Source: CTSoil-075 sp964292325 (GTDB taxonomy: Bacteria; Bacillota; Negativicutes; DSM-13327). From it: a stretch of DNA of 21,589 nucleotides. Under the pieces are notes generated by a model, which had not been told where the DNA came from, did not search any database, and saw nothing but the letters and a program-made list of their open reading frames with translations. The stretch is taken from the NCBI GenBank assembly GCA_964292325.1, contig CAXYVG010000064.1, positions 1 through 21,589 of the forward strand, written 5' to 3'. The translations under genes were made by a program, and so were the position numbers. This document shows, in pieces, positions 16,125 through 21,589 of this stretch (its first letter is position 1; the number at the start of each line of letters is the position of its first letter).

Positions 16125-17738
16125 TTATGCCACTCCTTCCTCCGTAACTTTTCCTTCTAGTAAAGGTTGATCTTTCCATGGTGGAGTAATGAAATTCCAA
16201 GTCGGTGACGCAAAACCCATACTAACGTCTTTAGCAAACTGTACTGCACCATTAAAACCAGCATATGGTCCACTGTAGTCATAATTATGCAATTGTTTGG
16301 ATGGAATACCCATTTTCTGAATCACATATTTATCCTTAATACCAGATGTGAAAATATCTGGTTTCAAAAGTTTAATAAATGCTTCTGTTTCAAAATGGTT
16401 AAGGTCATCAACAATAATGCTACCATCTACCATATCAAAACGCATACCTTTGTATTGACTTAATGGTATTTTTGTTTTGAGTTCTTCCAATCTTTCTGGA
16501 GAAACTTTTAAACGGAAACGTTTCTCATCAGCCTCAGGCATATAATGAGGGATATTTTTGCTATCAGCATCTGTCTTAATGTCAGGAATGACATGACGCC
16601 CTTCATAATCATCCCGATGAGCAAATTCATAACCTGCAAGTAGAGTTTCAATACCAAGTTCAGCGAATAGATTTTGAAAGTGATGACCACGAGATCCACC
16701 CACAAAGCAAAATGCTTTTTTACCATCACAGATTTTCTTATATTGATCAAGCAAGGGTTCAATTCTTGATAATTCTTTAGCAATTACAGCTTCTGTATTT
16801 TTCGTTAACTCTTCATCATTAAAATATAAAGCCATATTCCGTAGTGTTTCACATGTCGCCTGAACACCAATGAAGTTAACTTTCAGCCATGGTGTACCAT
16901 ATTTCACTTCTAGCATTTCAGCAACATAGTTAATGGAACGATGACATTGGACTAAATTCAGTTCTGCTGTATGAGCTTTTTTGATATCATCATAAGAACC
17001 ATCACCTGTCATAACGCATACAACATGATAACCGATTTCTGTAAGAATACGTTCCACTTCCCAACCATCGCCACCAATATTGTATTCGCCTAATAAATTA
17101 ATAGGGAATTTAGCAGGTGCTTTATCTTCAGGACTAGTACCAATCACTTTTTCCATCAAAATATTATTGGCAATATGATGACCTGCCGATTGACTAACAC
17201 CTTTATACCCTTCACAACTAAAGGATAATACTTGAACACCATATTTTTCTTCTGCAGCTTTGGCTACAGCGCCCATATCATCACCAATCAGACCAACTGG
17301 GCAAGTAGCGCATAACGTAATAGCTTTCGGCTTAAAGATATCCATGACTTCGTCAATGACTTTCGCCAGTTTCTTTTCACCACCAAATACGATATCGCTT
17401 TCTTGCATATCCGTTGAGACACAATAATTAATGTAATTATCTGTCGGATCGTCTGAATGTGCTTTATTACGACGTACACCCCAGGCATAATAACCACAAC
17501 CAATTGGGCCATGAACGATATGCACCATATCTTTGATTGGACCAATAACAACACCTTTACAGCCGGCATACGCACAGCCTCTATTAGTGATAATACCAGG
17601 TATCGTACGAGTATTGGCTTCAATTACTTGATTTTCTATCTCGCCATTTTTAATAAAAATATGTTTTTTACGATTTTTTTGAACTTTCGCTGGGTATTGG
17701 TCGAGTATATCTTGAAGTTGCTTTTCATTAATTGCCAT
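16125..17738 (-). CDS. nifD: NifD: nitrogenase MoFe protein alpha subunit (clostridial type)
   Basis: A 537-residue alpha subunit. P-cluster ligands are C55 (NRGCAYAGC), C81 (HGPIGCGYYAWG) and C146 (ATCPVGLIGDD). FeMo-co is held by C265 (LVQCHRSINY) and H484 (KQLHNYDYSGPYAG). Second-sphere residues include Q183 and H187 (GVSQSAGHH), R90 (GVRRNK) and R350 (GGSRGHHFQN). An insertion of about 50 residues (roughly 375-430: AHRDDYEGRHVIP...DADSKNIP) is the hallmark of the clostridial Mo-NifD group and rules out VnfD/AnfD. There is no gene for a delta subunit between nifD and nifK. The SD is aaggtagggg-like, just before the ATG at 17738. Confidence 0.97.
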   Translation of the reverse strand: MAINEKQLQDILDQYPAKVQKNRKKHIFIKNGEIENQVIEANTRTIPGIITNRGCAYAGCKGVVIGPIKDMVHIVHGPIGCGYYAWGVRRNKAHSDDPTDNYINYCVSTDMQESDIVFGGEKKLAKVIDEVMDIFKPKAITLCATCPVGLIGDDMGAVAKAAEEKYGVQVLSFSCEGYKGVSQSAGHHIANNILMEKVIGTSPEDKAPAKFPINLLGEYNIGGDGWEVERILTEIGYHVVCVMTGDGSYDDIKKAHTAELNLVQCHRSINYVAEMLEVKYGTPWLKVNFIGVQATCETLRNMALYFNDEELTKNTEAVIAKELSRIEPLLDQYKKICDGKKAFCFVGGSRGHHFQNLFAELGIETLLAGYEFAHRDDYEGRHVIPDIKTDADSKNIPHYMPEADEKRFRLKVSPERLEELKTKIPLSQYKGMRFDMVDGSIIVDDLNHFETEAFIKLLKPDIFTSGIKDKYVIQKMGIPSKQLHNYDYSGPYAGFNGAVQFAKDVSMGFASPTWNFITPPWKDQPLLEGKVTEEGVA

Positions 17739-17755
17739 GCCCCTTACCTCCCTTG

Positions 17756-18166
17756 TTATACTGCAGTTTCTCCCGTTTCACCAGTACGAACTCGTACGGC
17801 ATCTGCGATTGGTAATACAAAAATCTTACCATCACCGACATTATTGCATGTTTTATTAGCAGCAATAATGGCCTGTACTATTTTATCTACCTCATCATCA
17901 TGAGCAAGAATGGTAAAAAGTCTCTGTGGACATATGCTGGTACCAACTAGAAAATCAGTAATCAGCTTTTCTGCTTCCCCTGTTTGATCCTCTCCAGCCA
18001 TAAGAAGAAGTTCGTTTTTCCGTTCCAAAATTAATGATGGATTTGTTACTATCTTGCCGCGACCTTCTACTTTAAAAGCAGTAAAACCAGCTACTCCGGC
18101 TTCGACTAATGCTTTTTTAGTAGCGCTCGTCTTATTCATACGCACGACTGCCATAATTTCTTTCAT
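17756..18166 (-). CDS. nifI2: NifI2: PII-family regulator of nitrogenase
   Basis: A 136-residue GlnB-like protein of the NifI2 (NifHD2) type: MKEIMAVVRMNKTSATKKALVEAG, GFTAFKVEGRGK, a long T-loop region (about 38-70) and GDGKIFVLPIADAVRVRTGE near the C-terminus. With NifI1 it forms a hetero-oligomer that in methanogens binds dinitrogenase and blocks activity when ammonium is present. 2-oxoglutarate and ATP relieve this. The tyrosine uridylylated in enteric GlnB is not evident. It lies 15 bases after nifI1 and 17 bases before nifD, with SD aaggaggg. Confidence 0.95.
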   Translation of the reverse strand: MKEIMAVVRMNKTSATKKALVEAGVAGFTAFKVEGRGKIVTNPSLILERKNELLLMAGEDQTGEAEKLITDFLVGTSICPQRLFTILAHDDEVDKIVQAIIAANKTCNNVGDGKIFVLPIADAVRVRTGETGETAV

Positions 18167-18181
18167 TCTTATCCCTCCTTC

Positions 18182-18508
18182 TTATAGACTTGGGATCCCA
18201 CTAGAAATGGTATACGCTTGATCCACAGGGCTAATGAAAATTTTACCGTCCCCATAAGCACCCTGTTCACTACTTCGAGCATATTTTAATATTAAGCGAA
18301 TCATATCGTCTTTATCTTCATCACGGATAGCCATCATTAACATTACCTTAGGAATTTCATCATAGATGATGCCAGAGATTTTAATACCTTTTTGTTTACC
18401 ACGGCCAACTACATCAATCACGGTTGCCGCATGAAAACCAGCTCTGGATAACTCTGACAATACTTCCTCTTTCTTCTCTGGTCTAATAATTGCTCTAACC
18501 ATTAACAT
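18182..18508 (-). CDS. nifI1: NifI1: PII-family regulator of nitrogenase
   Basis: A 108-residue GlnB-like protein of the NifI1 (NifHD1) type. The core is MLMVRAIIRPEKKEEVLSELSRAGF, with HAATVIDVVGRGKQKG, a short T-loop (GIIYDEIPKVML, about 47-58) and YGDGKIFISPVDQAYTISSG. Its place between nifH and nifD, paired with nifI2, is the conserved arrangement for direct post-translational ammonium switch-off of nitrogenase, an alternative to DraT/DraG. The ATG at 18508 has SD ggaggg at ideal spacing; a TTG five codons upstream falls on the SD and is rejected. Confidence 0.95.
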   Translation of the reverse strand: MLMVRAIIRPEKKEEVLSELSRAGFHAATVIDVVGRGKQKGIKISGIIYDEIPKVMLMMAIRDEDKDDMIRLILKYARSSEQGAYGDGKIFISPVDQAYTISSGIPSL

Positions 18509-18549
18509 ATTGTTTCCCTCCAATATTTTTCTTATCTTTTAGGCTAGAC

Positions 18550-19371
18550 TTATATATCCATAAAACCATGTTCCATCATAATTTCTTCTAGTCTATCTTG
18601 CGTCATTGGTTTAGGAATAACAAACATTTTATTACCATCAATGGCTTTAGCTAGTGCACGATATTCATCAGCTTGATTTGATGTTGGATCAAAATCAACA
18701 ACTGTCTTTTTATTAATTTCTGCACGTTGAACCAGATTATCACGAGGTACAAAGTAGATCAATTGGGAACCAATTTCTTCAGCGAAAGCCTTAAGAAGTT
18801 CATATTCTTTATCAACTTTACGACTGTTACAGATGATACCACCTAATCTAACTTTACCGTTTACAGCATATTTTTGAATACCTTTTGAAATGTTGTTCGC
18901 AGCATATAGAGCCATTAACTCTCCCGAAGCAACAATATAAATTTCTTCCGCTTTACCTTCGCGAATCGGCATTGCAAAACCACCACAAACAACATCACCA
19001 AGAACATCATAGAATACATAATCAAGATCTGGTGTATAAGCACCTAACGATTCAAGCATATTAATGGAAGTAATGATACCACGGCCTGCGCAACCAACAC
19101 CTGGTTCTGGTCCGCCTGATTCAACGCACATCGTACCACCGAAACCTGGTTTTAAGATATCTTCTAGATCAATATCGTCGCCTTCATCTCTTAATGTATC
19201 AAGTACTGTTTTTTGGCATAACCCATGAAGTAAAAGTCGAGTTGAATCTGCCTTAGGGTCACAGCCTACCACCATAATATGTTTACCAGCTTCTGCTAAA
19301 GCACCTACTGTATTTTGAGTAGTAGTGGATTTACCAATACCACCTTTTCCGTATATCGCAATTTGTCTCAT
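18550..19371 (-). CDS. nifH: NifH: nitrogenase iron protein (dinitrogenase reductase)
   Basis: A 273-residue homodimeric, ATP-dependent reductase that passes electrons to the MoFe protein and also takes part in cofactor and P-cluster maturation. Walker A is GKGGIGKS (8-15). The bridging [4Fe-4S] cysteines are C94 (GVGCAGRG) and C129 (GDVVCGGF). Switch regions are DPKADSTR (38-45) and DVLGDVV (122-128). R97 in CAGRG is the residue ADP-ribosylated by DraT in other bacteria; no draT is in the window. The ATG at 19371 follows SD gaggagg (19381-19387), matching the normal family length; upstream in-frame codons are leader. It is the first gene of the nif operon, with a leader of about 380 nt. Confidence 0.98.
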   Translation of the reverse strand: MRQIAIYGKGGIGKSTTTQNTVGALAEAGKHIMVVGCDPKADSTRLLLHGLCQKTVLDTLRDEGDDIDLEDILKPGFGGTMCVESGGPEPGVGCAGRGIITSINMLESLGAYTPDLDYVFYDVLGDVVCGGFAMPIREGKAEEIYIVASGELMALYAANNISKGIQKYAVNGKVRLGGIICNSRKVDKEYELLKAFAEEIGSQLIYFVPRDNLVQRAEINKKTVVDFDPTSNQADEYRALAKAIDGNKMFVIPKPMTQDRLEEIMMEHGFMDI

Positions 19372-19413
19372 AATAAAAATCCTCCTCATAAATTTAATTT
19401 TTTCTTTTGGAGT

Positions 19414-19446
19414 TGAAAATACTATGGTTTTCACTTATAATGAAAA
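19414..19446. repeat. Alternating TGAAAA/TTTTCA half-sites just upstream of nifH
   Basis: TGAAAA (19414-19419), an 8-nt spacer, TTTTCA (19428-19433), a 7-nt spacer, then TGAAAA (19441-19446) form two overlapping inverted repeats sharing the middle half-site. They lie 43-75 bases before the nifH start, inside the leader. They may be a protein-binding site or two mutually exclusive small RNA hairpins. Confidence 0.4.
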
Positions 19447-19498
19447 ATGGGTAAATCAAATAAGCCCTGGTGTCCACTAGGAGTTAAAGATTTTCCAC

Positions 19499-19529
19499 GC
19501 CTCATAGATACCGCAAATATCTATGAGGC
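19499..19529 (-). promoter_or_regulatory. Stable 12-bp hairpin in the nifH leader
   Basis: GCCTCATAGATA pairs perfectly with TATCTATGAGGC (19499-19510 with 19518-19529, 7-nt loop). There is no T tract after it, so it is not a terminator. AGCCC at 19542-19549 and GGGCT at 19462-19468 could pair around it. It may protect the nifH mRNA 5' part or respond to ribosome passage over the micro-ORF that crosses it. Confidence 0.55.
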
Positions 19530-19561
19530 ACTTTGCTAAAATTGGGCTGATTGTATTCGAT
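19502..19561 (-). other. Possible leader micro-ORF with AUC start after a perfect Shine-Dalgarno
   Basis: AAGGAGGTGA (19566-19575) is a 10-nt perfect match to the 16S rRNA 3' end. The codon at normal spacing (7 nt after GGAGG) is ATC (19559-19561). From it the frame IEYNQPNFSKVPHRYLRYL ends in TGA inside the 3' arm of the leader hairpin. AUC is a very rare start, so translation is uncertain. The alternatives are a decoy or standby SD, or a start lost by mutation. A GTG inside the SD is too close to be used by it. Confidence 0.3.
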
Positions 19562-19584
19562 AGCCTCACCTCCTTAATTTCCTG

Positions 19585-19634
19585 AAAAAAACACAGATGG
19601 AGCTCATAAACGTCTTACCGTTTATAAGCTCCAT
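19585..19634 (-). terminator. Leader terminator T2 upstream of nifH (attenuator)
   Basis: A 16-bp stem with one wobble (19619-19634 with 19597-19612, hexaloop) is followed, after CTGTG, by seven Ts on the minus strand (19585-19591). It lies inside the nif leader about 215 nt before nifH. Its 5' arm overlaps the small hexaloop hairpin at 19625-19640, so the two structures are mutually exclusive. Confidence 0.7.
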
Positions 19635-19640
19635 TGCTCA
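19625..19640 (-). promoter_or_regulatory. ANTAR-like hexaloop hairpin P2 overlapping terminator T2
   Basis: The minus strand reads TGAGC-AATGGA-GCTTA: a 5-bp stem (one G-U) with a six-base loop that has A at position 1 and G at position 4, the signature of RNA hairpins bound by ANTAR-domain antiterminators. Its last ten bases are the outer 5' arm of T2. Forming P2 would therefore prevent termination. Confidence 0.5.
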
Positions 19641-19667
19641 GTTTTATTTGTTTTATTTGTTTTATTT
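19641..19667 (-). repeat. Three tandem AAATAAAAC repeats in the nif leader
   Basis: Three perfect, contiguous copies of a 9-bp unit, AAATAAAAC on the minus strand, occupy the single-stranded-looking linker between T1 and hairpin P2. A related AAATAAAAG precedes P1 at about 19736-19744. They may be spacer sequence or binding sites for an RNA-binding protein. Confidence 0.8.
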
Positions 19668-19690
19668 GTTATAAGTTTTTAACAAAAGAC

Positions 19691-19727
19691 AAAAAAACTT
19701 ACAAACAGATATACATCTACTTGTAAG
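19691..19727 (-). terminator. Leader terminator T1 near the nif transcription start
   Basis: CTTACAA/TTGTAAG (19721-19727 with 19698-19704) with an inner AGAT/ATCT stem is followed directly by seven Ts (19691-19697, minus strand). If the promoter at 19759-19787 is right, this lies within the first ~65 nt of the nif transcript. It could also stop read-through from the AEC-transporter gene. Confidence 0.65.
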
Positions 19728-19738
19728 CACCATTGCTT
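19725..19738 (-). promoter_or_regulatory. ANTAR-like hexaloop hairpin P1 overlapping terminator T1
   Basis: The minus strand reads AAGC-AATGGT-GCTT: a 4-bp stem with a six-base loop having A1 and G4. Its 3' arm shares three bases with the 5' arm of T1. The core GCAATGG-(T/A)-GCTTA recurs in P2 about 100 nt downstream, also next to a terminator. Confidence 0.5.
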
Positions 19739-19758
19739 TTATTTATTAACTTGTATTG

Positions 19759-19787
19759 AGTATAGCATATATTATTTATATCAGCAA
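19759..19787 (-). promoter_or_regulatory. Candidate sigma-A promoter of the nif operon
   Basis: TTGCTG (19782-19787), a 17-bp spacer and an extended -10, TGC-TATACT (19759-19767), lie on the minus strand between the AEC-transporter stop codon and the leader hairpins. The predicted start is near 19752, giving a leader of about 380 nt. I see no sigma-54 (GG-N10-GC) site, which argues against classical NifA control. Confidence 0.6.
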
Positions 19788-19822
19788 TGCCTTTTCAAAT
19801 AGTCGCAATATTAAATTTTTAT

Positions 19823-20779
19823 TCAAAAATAATATTGAAAAATCAACATATAAATTGGAATTGTTATCATGGATGAAATCGTTGTCACCGTCGTCATCAC
19901 TGCTGCATATTCCGCATCGGCTTGATGTGACTTTGCAACCACAGCAGTTAACGTCATAACAGGTAAAGAAGCTTGAATAATAAAGACTTTTTTCATTAAT
20001 ATGGGTAACGGTAGAGCATACGTTATGCCTAAGATAATGAGGGGCGCAATCACAAACCGTCCTAACAGAATCACTACCATATCCTTACTGATTTTAATGT
20101 TTTTAAGTTTTACACCATATATAGCAATACCGATAAATAGCATCGATAATGGAGTTGTCATGTTTCCAAGGTATCTAAACGTATCTAGGAGAAAATGTGG
20201 TAACGTGATATCAAGCAAAATAAATACAATTGCTAACATAAATCCCATTAACGGCGGTGAAAAAATCTTTTTTAGCATTTCGCTATTTACTGCAGCTCGC
20301 CCTTTCTCTTGACCAACAGCACCATCTTTTCTGATACCATTCGTCCCGATCGTCCAAAAAAGTGTTGTATTGGCAATATAATATAGCAGAACATAAGGCA
20401 TACTGTCTTCACCAAATAAAGCTAAATTTACTGGTAAACCAATAAAAATAGTATTGGAAAAAGCAAACATCGAATAAAAGGTCCCTTGATGTTCTTTCTT
20501 AATACCAAACAACTCAGCAACAATATACCCTCCGGCATAGCAAACTGCAATCGATAAAAAAGGTACTGCTAACCCCGGAGCAATATGTATGAGTTTTTCT
20601 TTCGTAAAGGTGCTCATCAAATTCCATAACATATAAGAAGGAATCGCAAGATTTGTGATAATTTGCGAAAAGACCTTTCCTACTTCTTGATTAAGCCAAC
20701 CTTTTTCCATAAATACATAACCCGTTATAATGATTAAAACAATGCTAAAAATACTGGCAATGGTATCAAAAAATATCAT
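19823..20779 (-). CDS. AEC (auxin efflux carrier) family transporter
   Basis: A 318-residue integral membrane protein with about ten hydrophobic segments in the two-bundle AEC layout: N-terminal IFSIVLIIITGYVFMEKGWLN, NLAIPSYMLWNLM, FSNTIFIGLPVNLALFGEDSMPYVLLYYIANTTLFWTIG, then a short charged loop (about 150-168) and a C-terminal bundle ending MTLTAVVAKSHQADAEYAAVMTTVTTISSMITIPIYMLIF. Bacterial members export or exchange organic acids such as malate; the substrate cannot be told. The ATG at 20779 has SD gggag. It is upstream of and codirectional with nif, with no terminator between its stop codon and the nif promoter. Confidence 0.88.
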   Translation of the reverse strand: MIFFDTIASIFSIVLIIITGYVFMEKGWLNQEVGKVFSQIITNLAIPSYMLWNLMSTFTKEKLIHIAPGLAVPFLSIAVCYAGGYIVAELFGIKKEHQGTFYSMFAFSNTIFIGLPVNLALFGEDSMPYVLLYYIANTTLFWTIGTNGIRKDGAVGQEKGRAAVNSEMLKKIFSPPLMGFMLAIVFILLDITLPHFLLDTFRYLGNMTTPLSMLFIGIAIYGVKLKNIKISKDMVVILLGRFVIAPLIILGITYALPLPILMKKVFIIQASLPVMTLTAVVAKSHQADAEYAAVMTTVTTISSMITIPIYMLIFQYYF

Positions 20780-20817
20780 CGTATACTCCCATCTATCATA
20801 TATTCATGATGCCCTAC

Positions 20818-20886
20818 AAGCAATTATCAAGAATACCCGTTAATCGCTGACTAATAATGTAATTGCTTATTCTTCCGTGTATTATA
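20818..20886 (-). promoter_or_regulatory. Possible promoter and leader stem for the AEC-transporter gene
   Basis: TATAAT on the minus strand (20881-20886) is followed by a 9-bp inverted repeat, AAGCAATTA/TAATTGCTT (20818-20826 with 20860-20868), enclosing 33 nt, ahead of the start codon at 20779. The -35 is poor. Nothing else is evident in the gap between this gene and the livF terminator. Confidence 0.3.
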
Positions 20887-20943
20887 CACCTAATATAGCA
20901 CAAAAACTCGACATATTACATCAAATCCCGATTACTCGTTTAT

Positions 20944-20985
20944 AAAATAAATGCACTCACACCAAAAAGTGAGTGCATTTATTTT
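20944..20985 (-). terminator. Intrinsic terminator after the livF-like gene
   Basis: A perfect 17-bp stem (20944-20960 with 20969-20985, 8-nt loop) begins 2 bases after the livF stop codon. The T-rich part of the 3' arm on the minus strand serves as the T tract. Confidence 0.85.
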
Positions 20986-20987
20986 AC

Positions 20988-21589
20988 TTAACCACCCAAA
21001 TAGGCTTTGCGCACATCTTCACTGGCTGCCAATTCTTTCGCATCACCAGCAAGAGTAATGCGGCCTGTCTCTAAGACATAAGCCCTATGAGCAATGGATA
21101 AGGCCATATGAGCATTTTGTTCTACGAGTAGTACCGTCGTGCCACTCGCGTTGATTTCTTTTATGATCGAGAAAATTTCTTTTACAAGCAGTGGTGCAAG
21201 TCCCATCGATGGTTCATCGAGTAATAGCAGACGAGGACGACTCATTAACGCTCTGCCCATCGCTAACATTTGTTGCTCACCACCTGACATGGTACCTGCT
21301 AATTGAGTGCGTCGTTCAGCAAGCTTTGGGAATCTTGCAAATACGTTTGCAAAATCTTCTTTAATGCCTTTGCTATCTGTACGAATGTAAGCACCTAGTT
21401 CTAGGTTTTCCATCACCGTCATATTGGCAAAGACTCGTCTACCTTCAGGAACCTGCGAAATGCTAAGCTTTACGATATCTTGCGCTGCTTTCCCGGCAAT
21501 ATTGACTCCGTCAAATAGGATCTTGCCTGTCTTTGGTTTTAATAGTCCGGAAATGGTACGCAAGATCGTACTTTTCCCAGCTCCATTCG
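20988..21589 (-). CDS. livF: Branched-chain amino acid ABC transporter ATPase LivF (5' end beyond right edge)
   Basis: About 199 residues are visible; the N-terminus is cut by the window edge. The first visible residues, NGAGKST, are the Walker A motif, so roughly 35-40 residues are missing. Then come the Q-loop region (SQVPEGRRVFANMTVMENLELGAY), the ABC signature MSGGEQQMLAMGRAL, Walker B LLLLDEPSMGLAP and the H-loop-side LLVEQN. The VPEGRRVFANMTVxENLELGAY stretch and the C-terminal DVRKAYLGG are characteristic of LivF. It energises uptake of branched-chain amino acids or related substrates as part of a LivFGHM-J system, whose other genes should lie to the right. It ends at a strong terminator. 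Confidence 0.93.
   Translation of the reverse strand, partial: NGAGKSTILRTISGLLKPKTGKILFDGVNIAGKAAQDIVKLSISQVPEGRRVFANMTVMENLELGAYIRTDSKGIKEDFANVFARFPKLAERRTQLAGTMSGGEQQMLAMGRALMSRPRLLLLDEPSMGLAPLLVKEIFSIIKEINASGTTVLLVEQNAHMALSIAHRAYVLETGRITLAGDAKELAASEDVRKAYLGG

Noticed and set aside
9389..17738. Fe-only or vanadium nitrogenase suggested by the anfO-like gene
   Set aside because: There is no delta-subunit gene between nifD and nifK, and NifD carries the clostridial Mo-type insertion. nifE, nifN and nifB are all present, as expected for a Mo system.
19691..19727. T1 regarded only as the terminator of the AEC-transporter gene
   Set aside because: A good extended -10 promoter lies between the transporter stop codon and T1, and the hexaloop motif is shared with T2. 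A role in the nif leader is preferred, though both roles can coexist.
20818..20868. Riboswitch ahead of the AEC-transporter gene
   Set aside because: Only one AT-rich 9-bp stem enclosing 33 nt is visible, with no terminator or recognised consensus; this is too weak to claim.
1..21589. tRNA, rRNA or other classical RNA genes
   Set aside because: No cloverleaf with a T-loop GTTC-type motif or rRNA-like sequence was recognised in any of the intergenic gaps on either strand.

Overview
The window looks like a chromosomal segment of an anaerobic, diazotrophic, diderm Firmicute (Negativicutes; Pelosinus- or Sporomusa-like is my best guess, by inference). Three things point there: a two-partner-secretion exoprotein, which needs an outer membrane; a clostridial-type nif operon with nifI1 and nifI2 between nifH and nifD; and DapL-type lysine/diaminopimelate synthesis. 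Nearly all genes are on the minus strand, with strong Shine-Dalgarno (SD) sequences.

Region 1 (1-3547, minus) is visibly more GC-rich than the rest. It holds the N-terminal part of a filamentous-hemagglutinin-like exoprotein, and upstream of it an overlapping NarL-type response regulator and a 7TM-PAS histidine kinase, followed by a strong terminator. Region 2 (3796-6498, plus) holds a membrane-anchored metallophosphoesterase and LL-diaminopimelate aminotransferase (dapL). Region 3 (6654-9075, minus) holds a YhaM-type 3'-5' exoribonuclease, a TRIC/UPF0126 channel-like membrane protein and an MgtC-family protein. Three copies of a 100-nt, three-hairpin intergenic repeat sit at 5070, 6494 and 9226.

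Region 4 (9327-19787, minus) is a complete core nif operon: promoter, long structured leader, nifH, nifI1, nifI2, nifD, nifK, nifE, nifN, nifB (with a C-terminal cofactor-binding domain), a thioredoxin-fold [2Fe-2S] ferredoxin, an AnfO-family protein, terminator. NifH and NifDK form the Mo nitrogenase. NifB and NifEN build the cofactor precursor. NifI1/NifI2 are PII-type proteins for post-translational switch-off. The ferredoxin and AnfO are accessory. Region 5 holds an AEC-family transporter and the 3' part of a livF-type ABC ATPase gene that runs off the right edge.

The most interesting signals are non-coding. (i) The nifH leader carries two small hairpins with hexaloops AAUGGU and AAUGGA (A1 and G4, the ANTAR signature), each overlapping the 5' arm of an intrinsic terminator. 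This predicts control of the nif operon by ANTAR-type antitermination. (ii) A perfect 10-nt SD downstream of the terminators is followed at normal spacing by AUC instead of AUG, opening a 19-codon reading frame through a 12-bp hairpin. (iii) The nifK-nifE and ferredoxin-anfO gaps are two copies of the same structured element. (iv) The 100-nt repeat shows compensatory changes in its stems.
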